Of a DNA stretch of 64,000 bases, positions 36,923 to 46,442 are shown piece after piece (the first letter of the stretch is position 1; every line of letters starts with the position of its first letter). The DNA is taken from assembly GCF_021353265.1 (NCBI RefSeq), contig NZ_JAJTWU010000016.1:1-64000 (forward strand). Reading direction: 5' to 3'. Both the position numbers and the translations under genes were made by a program. Below the pieces are notes generated by a model. That model saw nothing but the letters and a program-made list of their open reading frames with translations, searched no databases and had not been told where the DNA came from. The DNA comes from Pelomonas cellulosilytica. Its GTDB lineage: Bacteria; Pseudomonadota; Gammaproteobacteria; Burkholderiales; Burkholderiaceae_C.

Positions 36923-38145
36923 GTGAGCGCCTCGACGAAGCGCTGGGCGAGCACGGGGTAAGCGTGGTGGGCCATCGCAAACGCCCGACCGCGCTCGCCC
37001 ATCGCGGCGCGCTCGGCGGGGCTCAGTGCAGCGAGCTGCCGCAGCCCGTCGGCCACGGCCTGTGGGTCCTGCGGCGGCACGGTCAGGCCGGCGCGGGCTT
37101 CCGCGACCGGATCGTTCCCGGCCTCGACGGAGTGCAGGATCGCGCGCCGCGCCATCAGGTAGTCGATGAGCTTGTTCGGCGCGATGCCGAATCGGTAGAT
37201 CGGCGTGCGCTGCCAGCCGATGTAGGCGATGTCGAAGTGCCCCAGCAAACTCGGGATCTGCGCCTTGGGGATGGGCGCGAAGAAGCGAACGTTCTTGAGC
37301 CCCTCGGCCGTGGTGCGCTCGGCCAGCCTTGTGGCCTCGTGGCCGCTGCCGACGAGCACGAAGCTCAGCGGCGCGTCCTTCAAACGAGCTGCCGCATCCA
37401 GCAACACGTCCAGCGCGTTGGGCAGCCCCATCGATCCGGCATAACCGACGATGACGCGGCCCGCGGCACGTTCTGCATCCAGGTGCGCCTGCAGCGTGGC
37501 GCCGAGCGGCGCCGACTCGCCCTGCCACTCTTCCGGCGCGAAGCCGTTGGGGACGATCTGGAGCTTGCGCAGGTCCAGGCCCCGCGACGCCATGTGCTCG
37601 TGCACGCAGGGCAGCATCGAGACGACCACGTCGGCATCGCGGTAGGCATCGGCCTCGGCCTTGCCGCACAGCAGCGCGAACGGGTGGCGCGGCGACATGC
37701 CGGACAGCTCGATCAGCGATAGCGGCCACAGGTCGTGCACTTCGTAGACGAGCTTGGCCTTGGCGAGCTTGGCCAGCTTCCTCGCAACCCAGACATCCAT
37801 CGGGTAGGTGCTCGACGCAATGACCGCGTCGGGCCGGAACTCGCGCGTCAGCCGCCAGGCGTCTGCGCGCAGCTGGCGCAGGAAGGACAGGATGTTGCGC
37901 AGCCGTCCGGCCCCGTTGCCCTGGTAGCGTGGCGTGGGCAGCCAGCGGTAACGGATGCCGTCGATGCCCTCCTCGCGCGGCTGACCGTCCAGCTCCGGCT
38001 GCACGGCACGTACGTGCGAGTGGCTGGCCGCGACGATCATGACCTCGTGCCCTGCCCTCACCCACTCGCGGGCGAGGTAGTAGGGCCGGAACTCCATGCC
38101 GTGCCGCGGCGAGCCGGCGTAGTGATTGACGAGCAGCAGCTTCAC
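36919..38145 (-). CDS. Glycosyltransferase family 4 (WbuB/WbnH-like)
   Basis: 408-residue GT-B enzyme. MKLLLVNHYAGSPRHGMEFRPYYLAREW matches GT4 enzymes that act early in O-antigen repeat assembly. LVYEVHDLWPLSLIE, VGYAGSMGLPNALDVLLDAA and a C-terminal GIAPNKLIDYLMARR (in place of the classical EX7E) are visible. It starts with GTG in a GTGA overlap with the upstream stop and ends in an overlap with the methyltransferase start. Substrates are unknown. Confidence 0.87.
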   Translation of the reverse strand: MKLLLVNHYAGSPRHGMEFRPYYLAREWVRAGHEVMIVAASHSHVRAVQPELDGQPREEGIDGIRYRWLPTPRYQGNGAGRLRNILSFLRQLRADAWRLTREFRPDAVIASSTYPMDVWVARKLAKLAKAKLVYEVHDLWPLSLIELSGMSPRHPFALLCGKAEADAYRDADVVVSMLPCVHEHMASRGLDLRKLQIVPNGFAPEEWQGESAPLGATLQAHLDAERAAGRVIVGYAGSMGLPNALDVLLDAAARLKDAPLSFVLVGSGHEATRLAERTTAEGLKNVRFFAPIPKAQIPSLLGHFDIAYIGWQRTPIYRFGIAPNKLIDYLMARRAILHSVEAGNDPVAEARAGLTVPPQDPQAVADGLRQLAALSPAERAAMGERGRAFAMAHHAYPVLAQRFVEALT

Positions 38146-39215
38146 GGCGTCAGCTCTTTCAAGCGAGAGAGGAAGCGCTGCACATGCGGCTCGAACAAGC
38201 CGTGCGAGGCGACCCAGTCACGATTCGTGGCCGCCAGCCTCGCAGTATCGAGCGCCGCCATGCGGGCCGGCAGGTCCTCAGGCGCGCCGACGATGAGGCC
38301 GCGGGCCGAGTCACCGATCAGCTCGCGGTTGGCGGGCAGATCGGAGAGCAGCGGCACGCAGCCATGGGCCATCGCCTCCAGCACCGACACGGACACGGAG
38401 TCGCTTTCCGGGAGGCTCAGGAACCAGGTCGAGCGCGCGTAGTGCGCCGCCTGCGCCTGGGCGTCCAGCCGCCCCACGAAGCTGACACGATCGCCGAGAC
38501 CGCGCGCGGCGACGTCGGCCTCCAGCGCCGCCCGCAGCGACCCGTCATTGGCGACGACGAGCCGGGCCTCCGGCTGTGCGGCGGCGATGCGGGCGAAGGC
38601 GTCGATGACGCGCTCCGGCCGGTAGATCGGCTCCAGGCCCCGGTTGGCGAAGCACAGCCACGGCTGCTTGCGCGCGTTCTGCTTCGGCATGGCTTCCAGG
38701 CCGAACGGAAACACCAGGACCTCCCCCGCCCCCAGCTCGCGCATGCGCTCGGCCATGTGCTGCGAGTCGGACGTAGTCACCGCGCAGGAGCGCAGCACCT
38801 TCTTCGTCATCCACCGCCACGCGCTACCGCGTTGCGGCGTCACGAGGATGTCGCTGCCCCAGGCGGAGCCGGCGATCTGCGCGCGCAGCCGCCAGCCCAG
38901 CTTGGCTGCCCAGGCCAGGCTGCCATGCGAGGTCAGGTAGTGGGCATGCAGCCAGTCGGCGTCGCTGTCGGCCAGCCAGGCGCCAATCTTCGGCAACTGC
39001 TTGATCAGCGCCACGTTGCCGCCGGCGTGATCGGGCTGGGTATTCAGCGCGAGCCGCTGCGCGTCCGGCAGCAGCTGGTGGAACTCCGGCAGAAAGCCGC
39101 GCGAGGAGATCGCATGCAGCTGCACGCGAGGCTTCAGCGCCCGGGCCCACTTCAGCAGATGCGGGCTTTCGCCGTCGCCGATGAGGACGAGCTTCAGACC
39201 TCCGCCGAGGCTCAT
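38142..39215 (-). CDS. Glycosyltransferase family 4
   Basis: 357-residue GT-B enzyme: KLVLIGDGESPHLLKWARAL at the N-terminus, DWLHAHYLTSHGSLAW, LCFANRGLEPIYRPERVIDAF and LSLPESDSVSVSVLEAMAHG (donor-site EX7E-like). The ATG at 39213-39215 overlaps the acyltransferase stop (ATGA). Codons farther upstream in this frame are arginine-rich and lie inside that gene. It is one of the two GT4 enzymes in this operon. Donor and acceptor are unknown. Confidence 0.86.
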   Translation of the reverse strand: MSLGGGLKLVLIGDGESPHLLKWARALKPRVQLHAISSRGFLPEFHQLLPDAQRLALNTQPDHAGGNVALIKQLPKIGAWLADSDADWLHAHYLTSHGSLAWAAKLGWRLRAQIAGSAWGSDILVTPQRGSAWRWMTKKVLRSCAVTTSDSQHMAERMRELGAGEVLVFPFGLEAMPKQNARKQPWLCFANRGLEPIYRPERVIDAFARIAAAQPEARLVVANDGSLRAALEADVAARGLGDRVSFVGRLDAQAQAAHYARSTWFLSLPESDSVSVSVLEAMAHGCVPLLSDLPANRELIGDSARGLIVGAPEDLPARMAALDTARLAATNRDWVASHGLFEPHVQRFLSRLKELTP

Positions 39216-39784
39216 GGCGTCACCCGTCCGGCCCAGGCCTCGTAGGCGTCGCGCAGCTCGGGATGCCGAGCCAGCAGCGCCGCATCGCGCTCGCGCGTGT
39301 CGCCCACCTGGCGGGCCGGCTGGCCGGCCATGATGGCGAAGTCGGGGGCCGCGCCGCGCAGCTGCGAGTAGGCGCACAGGATGGCGCCCTTGCCCAGCGT
39401 GGCGCCGGGTTCGACGAGGCTGTGCGGGCCGATGAAGCTGTAGGCGCCCAGGCGCACCGGCGCCTTGCGGTAGCCCGGCGGCTCGCCGCCATGGGTGGCG
39501 AAGCGGCGGCCGTTGACGCGCAGTGCGTCATGGGTGCTGTGAGTCACGATGGAACAGAAGTTGGTGATCTGCACGCCCTCCTCGATGACGAGGCCGGCGC
39601 TGGCGTCGATGAAGTTGAACTGGCCGATGAAGACGTGGTCGCCGAGCTGCAGTCCGGCCTCGCCCTCGATGCAGGTGCTCGGCGCGATGCGCGTGTGCGG
39701 GCGGCCGGCCTCACCGAACAACATGTGAAAACCGACGAGGCGCACGAGGCGCCGACGGCAGCGGTTGAGGAAGGCGCGGATCAT
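39212..39784 (-). CDS. Left-handed-beta-helix acyltransferase (WbbJ/CysE-like)
   Basis: 190-residue hexapeptide-repeat acyltransferase. Repeats run from about residue 34 to 155 (LGDHVFIGQFNFID, VIEEGVQITNFCSI, LGAYSFIGPHSLVEPGATLGKGAI). A likely catalytic histidine lies in the THSTHDAL segment. It probably O-acetylates a sugar on the cytoplasmic side. The ATG at 39782-39784 overlaps the Wzx stop. It is not clearly a PglD, which would be needed for di-N-acetylbacillosamine. Confidence 0.84.
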   Translation of the reverse strand: MIRAFLNRCRRRLVRLVGFHMLFGEAGRPHTRIAPSTCIEGEAGLQLGDHVFIGQFNFIDASAGLVIEEGVQITNFCSIVTHSTHDALRVNGRRFATHGGEPPGYRKAPVRLGAYSFIGPHSLVEPGATLGKGAILCAYSQLRGAAPDFAIMAGQPARQVGDTRERDAALLARHPELRDAYEAWAGRVTP

Positions 39785-40977
39785 TCCCACGTCCAGAGAG
39801 CCCAAAAAAAGTAGCCGAAGTAGAGCAGCATCGCCGCGGACACGCCCCAGCCGGCGCCCGCGAGCCCACCGAGGTGCAGCCCCGCCGCCAGCCCGCCGAC
39901 GAACATCACCTGTCCGACCAGCGCCAGCTTCAGCCCCCAGCCCTGCGCGCCCCAGGCCATCAGCACAACGGACAGCGGGGACGCGATGAAGTGCAACGCC
40001 ACATAGGGCGCGAGCGACCGCGCCAGCTCGCCGGCACTGCGCCAGTCCGGCCCGAAGACACGCTCGAACAGCCACGGCCCGAGCGCCAGCAGCCCCAGCA
40101 TCAATGGCAGCGCCAGCGCGGCGAGCCGCCACAGGCTGCGGCGCACCAGCGCGCGGCCCTCGGCGGGGCTGGCCGCCTGCGTCAGACGCGGGTAGAGCAG
40201 CTGCGACAAAGATCCGCCCACCAGCGAGGCTGGCGCCTTCAGGTAGCGCAGCGCTAGCGCCCAGGCGCCAGCGTCGTGCGCGCCCGACCAGGCGGTCAGC
40301 AGCGCAATGGCCAGCGTGTCCTGAAGCGCGCCGGCAAACGCATGCGGTGTGTTGAGCAGCGGGAAGTCGCGGTGCTTGGCCGCCATGTCGCGCAATGGTC
40401 GTGCGGCCAGCAGCCCTCGCCAGCCGCCGGCCGGGGCGGGGCGTGCTTGCAAGACGGCGGCAGCCGCCGTCGCCAGCGTCGCGCCGCCGATCAGGCCCCA
40501 GGGACCGGTCTGCAGCAGCCCGAAACCGACCTGCGCCGCCGCGCCGCCGCCCCACTGCACCAGCCGTCCGGCGGTCAATGCCATGACATGTCCGGCCCGC
40601 GCCGCCCATTGCGCCATGGCCTGGCTAGCCGAGGCCGCCAGCACGATGGCGGGCAGCGCCGCGGCCAGGCCCAGGTCCGCCCAAAACATCCAGGCCGCGC
40701 CGACGATGGCGGCCATCGCCGTCATGGCCAGCAGCATGCGCAGGCACAGTGCCAGCAGCGTTGCGGCGCCCTGCTCGCCCTTTTCCAGCGCCAGCGCGAA
40801 CTCGTAGCGCGCGCAGCCGACGACCGCGAGGTTGCTGGCGACCGTCCACACCAGCGAGAACTGGCCGTACTCGCCCGGCGTGTAAAGCCGCGCGATCCAC
40901 GGCCCCAGCAGCAGCGGCACGGCCTGGGCCAGTGCGCTGCCGGCCAGCAAGGTGAGGGTGGCGCGCTTCAGGCTCAT
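39781..40977 (-). CDS. Wzx-type oligosaccharide flippase
   Basis: 398-residue polytopic protein with about 10-12 membrane segments. The N-terminal [37 protein letters not shown] is characteristic of the Wzx/PST group, followed by an alanine- and leucine-rich helical body. It would flip the lipid-linked repeat unit. The start at 40977 opens on the first helix. A longer frame adds only a basic leader. It begins the tightly packed minus-strand operon, whose promoter should lie in the 130-nt space opposite lysS. Confidence 0.86.
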   Translation of the reverse strand: MSLKRATLTLLAGSALAQAVPLLLGPWIARLYTPGEYGQFSLVWTVASNLAVVGCARYEFALALEKGEQGAATLLALCLRMLLAMTAMAAIVGAAWMFWADLGLAAALPAIVLAASASQAMAQWAARAGHVMALTAGRLVQWGGGAAAQVGFGLLQTGPWGLIGGATLATAAAAVLQARPAPAGGWRGLLAARPLRDMAAKHRDFPLLNTPHAFAGALQDTLAIALLTAWSGAHDAGAWALALRYLKAPASLVGGSLSQLLYPRLTQAASPAEGRALVRRSLWRLAALALPLMLGLLALGPWLFERVFGPDWRSAGELARSLAPYVALHFIASPLSVVLMAWGAQGWGLKLALVGQVMFVGGLAAGLHLGGLAGAGWGVSAAMLLYFGYFFWALWTWE

Positions 40978-41107
40978 AGGGGCGCGCGATTGTAGGAAAG
41001 CGGCGCGCCGGGCCTCGCGCGGCAGCATCGCCGGTCGGGCCCATGGGGACGCCTGCGCAGAAAGTGGCGCCCACTCCCTAAAATCGCGGATTCACCCAAG
41101 GCCCGCA

Positions 41108-42625
41108 ATGAACCAGAAGACCACGCCCACCCCCGCGCCCGCTCAGGCTGACGACAACCAACTGATCACCGAGCGCCGCGAAAAACTGGCCGCACTGCGG
41201 GCCTCGACGGCGGTGCCCTTCCCCAACGACTTCAAGCCCGAGCACCGCGCCGACGCGCTGCACGCGCAGTACGACACCACGCCCAACGAGGTGCTGGAGC
41301 CGCAGGCCGTCAAGGTCAGCGTGGCCGGCCGCATGATGCTCAAGCGCACGATGGGCAAGGCCAGCTTCTGCACGCTGCAGGACGCCACCGGCCGCATCCA
41401 GCTGCGCGTGACGATCGACCACGTCGGTGCAGACCTCTACGAGGCCTTCAAGAAGTGGGACCTGGGCGACATCCTGGCGGCCGAAGGCACGCTGATGAAG
41501 ACCAAGACGGATGAGCTGACCATCACCGTCACGACGCTGCGCCTGCTGACCAAGAGCCTGCGCCCGCTGCCGGATAAGTTCCACGGCATGACGGACCAGG
41601 AGCAGAAGTACCGCCAGCGCTATGTGGACCTGATCACGGACGAGGACGCCCGCAAGCGATTCGTCGCGCGCAGCAAGGCGGTGTCGTCGATCCGCGGCTT
41701 CATGGTGGAGCACGGCTTTCTGGAGGTCGAGACGCCCATGCTCCACCCGATCCCCGGTGGCGCCAATGCCAAGCCGTTCATCACGCACCACAACGCGCTG
41801 GACCAGGAGATGTTCCTGCGCATCGCGCCGGAGCTGTACCTGAAGCGCCTGGTGGTGGGTGGCTTCGAGCGCGTGTTCGAGATCAACCGCAACTTCCGCA
41901 ACGAAGGCATCTCGGTCCGCCACAACCCCGAGTTCACGATGATGGAGTTCTATGCGGCCTACTGGACGCATCACGACATCATGGACTTCACCGAGGCCGT
42001 GCTGCGCCATGCGGCCATCGCCGCCACGGGCAGCGCGCAGCTGACCTACGCCGGCAAGCCGGTGGCGCTGGACAAGCCGTTCACGCGCGTGTCGGTGCGC
42101 GACTCGCTCGTGAAGTACGCCGGCCTGAGCGAAGCCGAGGCCGACGATGCGGACGCGCTGCGCGCACGCCTGAAGGCAGCCGGCGAGGAAGCCCCCGCGC
42201 GCTGGAGCCTGGCCGAGCTGCAGTTCGGGCTCTTCGAGGCCGCCGTCGAAGAAAAGCTCTGGGAGCCGACTTTCATCATCGACTACCCCGTCGAGGTGTC
42301 GCCGCTGGCCCGTGCATCGGACACCAACCCGAAGATCACCGAGCGCTTCGAGCTCTTCATCACCGGCCGCGAATACGCCAATGGCTTCTCCGAGCTGAAC
42401 GACGCCGAGGACCAGGCCGCGCGCTTCCAGGCCCAGGTCGCCAACAAGGACGCGGGCGACGAAGAGGCGATGTTCTTCGACGCCGACTTCATCCGCGCGC
42501 TGGAGTACGGCATGCCCCCCACCGGTGGCTGCGGCATCGGGATCGACCGCCTCATCATGTTGCTGACGGACTCCCCGTCGATTCGCGACGTGATCCTGTT
42601 CCCGGCGCTGCGCCGCGAGGCCTGA
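41108..42625 (+). CDS. lysS: Lysyl-tRNA synthetase, class II
   Basis: 505-residue enzyme charging tRNA-Lys. The N-terminal OB-fold anticodon domain ([16 protein letters not shown]) is followed by the class II core: motif 1 near FLEVETPML, motif 2 [20 protein letters not shown], and motif 3 [15 protein letters not shown]. Length and order are complete. The start follows a short GC-rich leader. A decayed copy of part of this gene lies about 4 kb downstream (46443-46524). Confidence 0.97.
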   Translation: MNQKTTPTPAPAQADDNQLITERREKLAALRASTAVPFPNDFKPEHRADALHAQYDTTPNEVLEPQAVKVSVAGRMMLKRTMGKASFCTLQDATGRIQLRVTIDHVGADLYEAFKKWDLGDILAAEGTLMKTKTDELTITVTTLRLLTKSLRPLPDKFHGMTDQEQKYRQRYVDLITDEDARKRFVARSKAVSSIRGFMVEHGFLEVETPMLHPIPGGANAKPFITHHNALDQEMFLRIAPELYLKRLVVGGFERVFEINRNFRNEGISVRHNPEFTMMEFYAAYWTHHDIMDFTEAVLRHAAIAATGSAQLTYAGKPVALDKPFTRVSVRDSLVKYAGLSEAEADDADALRARLKAAGEEAPARWSLAELQFGLFEAAVEEKLWEPTFIIDYPVEVSPLARASDTNPKITERFELFITGREYANGFSELNDAEDQAARFQAQVANKDAGDEEAMFFDADFIRALEYGMPPTGGCGIGIDRLIMLLTDSPSIRDVILFPALRREA

Positions 42626-42804
42626 CCCGCAAGTCTGCCGGTGCACTTCCCCCCGTCAGCGCTTCGCCCCGGCTTGATGTGGGGCCGTGCTGACTGCTGG
42701 CTGCGGCACAGCGAACGGACGTCGGGCATCGGTGGATCGGACCGTTAGACTCATCCATAGAGGTCGCATCGCCGCACACGGGTGAACGGCAAAAGGGAGG
42801 TTCG

Positions 42805-44769
42805 ATGAACAAGCGAAAAGCTTGGGTGGCATGCGCCATCCTTGGGGTGTTTTTGTTGACGGCCTGTGGTGGCGGCGGCGGCGGCACCAACCCTGGCCCC
42901 TCCACAGGCACGGGCAACAACAATCCGGGTGACACCGGAGCGGCGTCGCTGGTTCCCGCGGCACCGGCACTTGGGACGGTACTGGAGACTGACGCCACCA
43001 TCCTCGCGCCGCAGACGGCCGGCGCCACCTGGCGCTTCTACGGCCAGCAGTTCTCTAGCGTCGGTACAGCATTGGATCGGTACGAGAGTACCTATCAACT
43101 CACCCAGTCTGGCAGCGAATGGCGGATGAGCGGCAGCAATCCAGGCAACGATGGGCCCGACGTGATGCGCTTCGTTGTCTCGAACGGTCAGGTTCAGCAA
43201 GTGGAGACCGTGCAGTTCAACGCGACGCAACCCGCCGAAGACGTGCGCGTCACGCTGCTGCGATCGCCCGTGCGGGCGGGTGACCAAGTCGTCGCCCTGA
43301 CAAAGCGCATCGACGGCGTGCCTGACCAGGATGGCGATGGTCGCGCCGAAAGCATGGATGTGGCGGTCTACACGCGCGTCATCGGCACCGAGCGTGTGGA
43401 CACGGCGTCGGGCGAATCGCTTGACGCCATTCGCGTCGAAACCCACATCCTCCAGCGCGTGACGCCTTCCAAGAGCGGTCAACCGGGACCTGTGGTGGAC
43501 ATCACGGGTGTCGACTGGTTCGCTCGGGGGCTTGGCTGGGTGGCGCGTGACCAGCCGTCCATCACGACTGATGGACAGATCCGGATCGGCAAAGAGCGCC
43601 TGGTCGGTGCTGACGTGGGGACGCAGGGCTATGGCAACTTGGGCCTGCCTGCGGCATTGACCAATCCCGTCTCCAGCCCCGAGCAGGCCGGTCAGCCACT
43701 CGCGATGCAGCTGCCCACGGGCGTCGTGGACGGCGATCGGGCCCTGCTCATCAGCTCACCGCCTGTCATCGACTTCAGCTACCGGCCGCTCCTGACGCTG
43801 CTCAACTCGCGGGGCGAAGTGCAGTGGACGCGACTTGGGCCTTCGGGAGCACGGTTTGGGTCGCCGCTCGGCACCGGCTGGGTACTCTGGGGCAATCTTG
43901 ATCAGGGCACCGTGCCGATCTTTCGGCTGGACGCGGAGGGCAAGGCCCTGACCGCTACAGCCCAAGTGCTGGATCTCGGGCTGCCTCAGGCGGAGCGCCC
44001 CAGCTTGCCGCGCGGAGCAATTATCCAGGGAGACGCCCAATCGCTTTGGGTACTCATGCTTCGGGGAGATTGGCAGACGAACGCTGATGGTTCGGTCGCC
44101 CCCCGAGAGGGTCTCGTCGTGCGCGGCTACGACCTGAACGGCCAGCCGATCACGTCAGCGATTGTTCTCGAACGCTCACAAGCGGCGGGCTCCTTCCAGG
44201 GAAGCTACAGCTTGGCCGTCCGACAGGGCAAGGCGCTAGTCAGTTGGGTGTCGACGAATGGCGCCATGCCACGCCTCATGCTGGCCAGTGTGTCGTCGAA
44301 TGGCACGGCGACCATCACTCAGGCCGACGCCGGGGCGTTGGGCAATTCAACATCCGCTTCGATCACGGCGGCCGCGCAGGGAAGTCTGCTGCAGTGGGGC
44401 AACGATGACCGGTTCGCCTGGGTGGACGACACACTGGGTCTCACGCTACTGGATGCCACGCGTAGCGATGGGACCCTGCCCAGCTTGCCGCTCGGCGCTG
44501 GCGGCATTCCCGACACCCAGACCATCACGCGTGGCGATCTCGTGCTGCGCTGGACGCTCGGCGCCCCCTCGCAAGGAGCCGGTGGCGTCGGGACGCCCAG
44601 CACCGTATTGACGTGGCAGGTGCACCGGCGTGGCCAGCCGGCACCGCTGCACCAGACCTTTGTCGCCACGCCTCCACGTCCGCTGATACTGCCGATGTCG
44701 GATCGACTGTTGATCATTAATCGGTCGGCCGTGGGGACAGGATGGGTGGTAGAGCAGGTTCACTACTAA
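42805..44769 (+). CDS. Predicted lipoprotein of unknown function
   Basis: 654-residue protein. The N-terminus MNKRKAWVACAILGVFLLTACGG has a lipobox (LTAC, cysteine near residue 21), so the mature protein is probably a lipoprotein, likely in the outer membrane. A glycine-rich spacer (GGGGG, then NPG and TGTG repeats) leads to a long beta-rich, mixed-charge body with no recognised domain. A good GGGAGG lies upstream of the ATG. No neighbour hints at a function. Confidence 0.75.
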   Translation: MNKRKAWVACAILGVFLLTACGGGGGGTNPGPSTGTGNNNPGDTGAASLVPAAPALGTVLETDATILAPQTAGATWRFYGQQFSSVGTALDRYESTYQLTQSGSEWRMSGSNPGNDGPDVMRFVVSNGQVQQVETVQFNATQPAEDVRVTLLRSPVRAGDQVVALTKRIDGVPDQDGDGRAESMDVAVYTRVIGTERVDTASGESLDAIRVETHILQRVTPSKSGQPGPVVDITGVDWFARGLGWVARDQPSITTDGQIRIGKERLVGADVGTQGYGNLGLPAALTNPVSSPEQAGQPLAMQLPTGVVDGDRALLISSPPVIDFSYRPLLTLLNSRGEVQWTRLGPSGARFGSPLGTGWVLWGNLDQGTVPIFRLDAEGKALTATAQVLDLGLPQAERPSLPRGAIIQGDAQSLWVLMLRGDWQTNADGSVAPREGLVVRGYDLNGQPITSAIVLERSQAAGSFQGSYSLAVRQGKALVSWVSTNGAMPRLMLASVSSNGTATITQADAGALGNSTSASITAAAQGSLLQWGNDDRFAWVDDTLGLTLLDATRSDGTLPSLPLGAGGIPDTQTITRGDLVLRWTLGAPSQGAGGVGTPSTVLTWQVHRRGQPAPLHQTFVATPPRPLILPMSDRLLIINRSAVGTGWVVEQVHY

Positions 44770-45103
44770 GCACTATCGCGGTAGAGACCCGCATCAGCCG
44801 CCAACACCTTGGCGCCCAGCACGGCGGTGATGCGCCTCCACCATGCGCGAGGTGATGTCGTCTTCGGCCATGGATGAAAGTTGCCAGGACTGCGGCGCGC
44901 TGGACTCAAGGCCGCGCATTGGAGCGATTGCTGGGCGACGATCGACCTCGGGAGCAACTCCTCCATGCGTTTCACTGGGCGGTCGGCATGGTGCTGCAAC
45001 ACCTCGCGCAGCTAGGCCGCAGGGGCCAGTCCGCTGGTGGCGTTTGACCTTCGGCGGGCTTCAGCGGATCTCCGCTTCAACCGCATACAGCCCAAGCCGG
45101 CCA
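44770..45103. pseudogene. Intergenic stretch holding a truncated copy of the 48936-49451 gene start
   Basis: Positions about 44834-44930 repeat 49414-49510 almost base for base over the start codon and upstream DNA of the minus-strand gene at 48936-49451 (shared CTCCACCATGCGCGAGGTG and TTGCCAGGACTG). On the minus strand the copy encodes MAEDDITSRMVEA and then diverges, so only a 5' stub remains. The rest of the interval carries no supported gene. Confidence 0.7.
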
Positions 45104-45574
45104 TTACTGATCATTGTCAAAAACTACAGGCAGCGAGACCTTCTCAACCTTGACGAAGTGAAAAGGGGTGGCGAAGGAACTCGTACAGATTTCGCCGCGC
45201 TTCGCCTTGTGGTCAAGGTACTTGACCAAGACTTGACCGTTTGACACGACAACTTGTTCTATCGTGACCCTCGCGCAGCCCGATGAGTGGGTAGGCAGCA
45301 CGACTCCAACGACCATTGACTTCTCAAAATCGACGGTGGGCACGGCACCGAGAAAGGCGGCTTGCCCATGTTGGTCAATAGCCGGCACACTCCAAGCTGC
45401 CAACCATTCCGCGTTGGTTCGGGCCACGAGAAGCTGCGGCGAGCGCTCCGAGCGCACAGCAGGCGAAAGGCCGATTCGGACCGATTCGATGCTGAGCTGC
45501 CGGTCTTCCGGGGTCGCAGCGGACAGTGTGACAAGCGACAGGAGAAGGCAGGGCGAAATAATCCACTTGTTCAT
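45104..45574 (-). CDS. Secreted PrcB_C-like domain protein
   Basis: 156-residue protein with a signal peptide (IISPCLLLSLVTLSAAT, residues 5-21). The body reads WLAAWSVPAIDQH, then VDFEKSMVVGVVLPTHSSGCARVTIEQVVV, which resembles the small PrcB_C domain (PrcB is a protease complex subunit). Two cysteines may form a disulfide. It is a stand-alone version with no protease gene directly adjacent. Its start overlaps the end of the broken AbiEii frame, probably by chance. The role is unknown. Confidence 0.6.
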   Translation of the reverse strand: MNKWIISPCLLLSLVTLSAATPEDRQLSIESVRIGLSPAVRSERSPQLLVARTNAEWLAAWSVPAIDQHGQAAFLGAVPTVDFEKSMVVGVVLPTHSSGCARVTIEQVVVSNGQVLVKYLDHKAKRGEICTSSFATPFHFVKVEKVSLPVVFDNDQ

Positions 45575-45864
45575 GCGGCTCCCTCCGGCAACTTTTTGAA
45601 CGGCGTGCGCAGGCCGTACCGCCGGCGGTCAGCTTGCAGACTCGAGTCAACACACGCAGAGCCGAAGCAATGCCGGCGGTCCCGCCGCGCCAGCAAATCT
45701 TGCCGCCACGCTCGGTAGTCTCCCATACCCGACATGAGAAAGCGATTTGTCCGGCAGGCAGCACTCGTCTTGGCGCAGCGCGGACGCCGTGCGGCCGTCT
45801 GCCATGCATGCCTCGCGGCGCCCCGCACGGCCGCGATGCGCCGATGATGCTCGCGCTCAAACAA
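45571..45864 (-). pseudogene. Broken AbiEii/AbiGii-family nucleotidyltransferase toxin
   Basis: A TTG start at 45862-45864 sits inside the stop of the XRE gene, as is usual for AbiEii toxins, and the start reads LFEREHHRRIAAV. Beyond it the frame is lost. The segment around 45700-45760 matches the family core only when frames are joined (TASALRQDECC, then RFLMSGMGDYRAWRQDLL). The end ADRRRYGLRTPF resembles the next family block and then stops. The catalytic GG-x-x-I-x-x-[RE]-[DE]-x-D core is damaged. Frameshifts and truncation leave no functional toxin. Confidence 0.65.
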
Positions 45865-46342
45865 GCAGCCATCCCCCACCCAGTTCATCCACCAGCGCTT
45901 GGATCAACCACCGCTCGCGGAGCGTCAGGTGTTCCCGGTCGACATGGCGCCAGTTGCGCTCGTACAGGTCCAGGGCCTGTCGGGGGGTGATTTCTCCCAC
46001 GCCCTGCAGTTGCCAAGCCAACTGCTTGAGCGCTGGGTAGTCCTCCAGACGCACGACCTTCGGCAATGCAGACGCGCGCCGACTATCGGGCTCACGCACA
46101 TCGAAATGCAGGCCCAGCGCAGACATGGCGCTCAGGTAGGCGCCCATGGTCACCGAAGGTTCGCCACGCTCCACGCGGTGCAGCGTGACGCGCGACATGC
46201 CAGCCGCCTCGGCGGCGTCGGTCGCGCTGACCTTCTGCTGCTCGCGCCGTGAACGGATACGCCGCCCCAGCGCTTCAAGCTGGGTCGTGACGACGGGCGA
46301 TGTCGGTGGCGACTTGGCTGGCACAGATCTCATTCTATACAT
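45857..46342 (-). CDS. XRE-family regulator, antitoxin of a broken AbiEii-type pair
   Basis: 161-residue protein with a helix-turn-helix near residues 25-75 (LGRRIRSRREQQKVSATDAAEAAGMSR, TLHRVERGEPSVTM) and a C-terminal half ending in RWLIQALVDELGGGWLLV, which usually precedes nucleotidyltransferase toxins. The ATG at 46340-46342 has GGAGG about 8 nt upstream. The toxin downstream is a pseudogene, but the regulator is intact and may still control its own promoter (see the inverted repeat at 46328-46367). Confidence 0.8.
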   Translation of the reverse strand: MYRMRSVPAKSPPTSPVVTTQLEALGRRIRSRREQQKVSATDAAEAAGMSRVTLHRVERGEPSVTMGAYLSAMSALGLHFDVREPDSRRASALPKVVRLEDYPALKQLAWQLQGVGEITPRQALDLYERNWRHVDREHLTLRERWLIQALVDELGGGWLLV

Positions 46343-46367
46343 AGATGAGCCTCCGAACAGAATGAGA
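46328..46367. promoter_or_regulatory. Candidate operator of the XRE regulator
   Basis: Perfect 9-bp inverted repeat TCTCATTCT (46328-46336) and AGAATGAGA (46359-46367), with half-sites about 31 bp apart, three helical turns. It straddles the start codon and Shine-Dalgarno of the XRE gene. Such symmetric sites over the promoter/translation start are typical of antitoxin autoregulation. Binding is inferred. Confidence 0.6.
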
Positions 46368-46442
46368 AACATAATCTGCGCGATCCCCCTCTGTCAGCGG
46401 CTTCAGCGGGGCTCGAGGCTCGGCACCACTCGCAGCGCGCAA

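Noticed and set aside
36257-38065. A 602-codon minus-strand frame that looks like a fusion protein
   Set aside because: Only its last 221 codons encode a methyltransferase with its own GTG start in a GTGA overlap. The first part is arginine-rich and out of frame with the real glycosyltransferase gene there.
39212-40609. A 465-codon frame fused to the acyltransferase
   Set aside because: The upstream half lies over the Wzx gene in another frame. The acyltransferase has its own ATG in a 4-nt overlap.
42866-42900. Glycine-codon run near the lipoprotein start as a possible slippage site
   Set aside because: The run GGTGGCGGCGGCGGC encodes a spacer after the lipobox cysteine in an unbroken 654-codon frame. 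There is no sign of phase change.
45571-45735. A small 54-codon gene coupled to the PrcB_C-like gene by ATGA
   Set aside because: Its sequence matches the middle part of an AbiEii toxin, so it is better explained as a pseudogene piece with a chance overlap.
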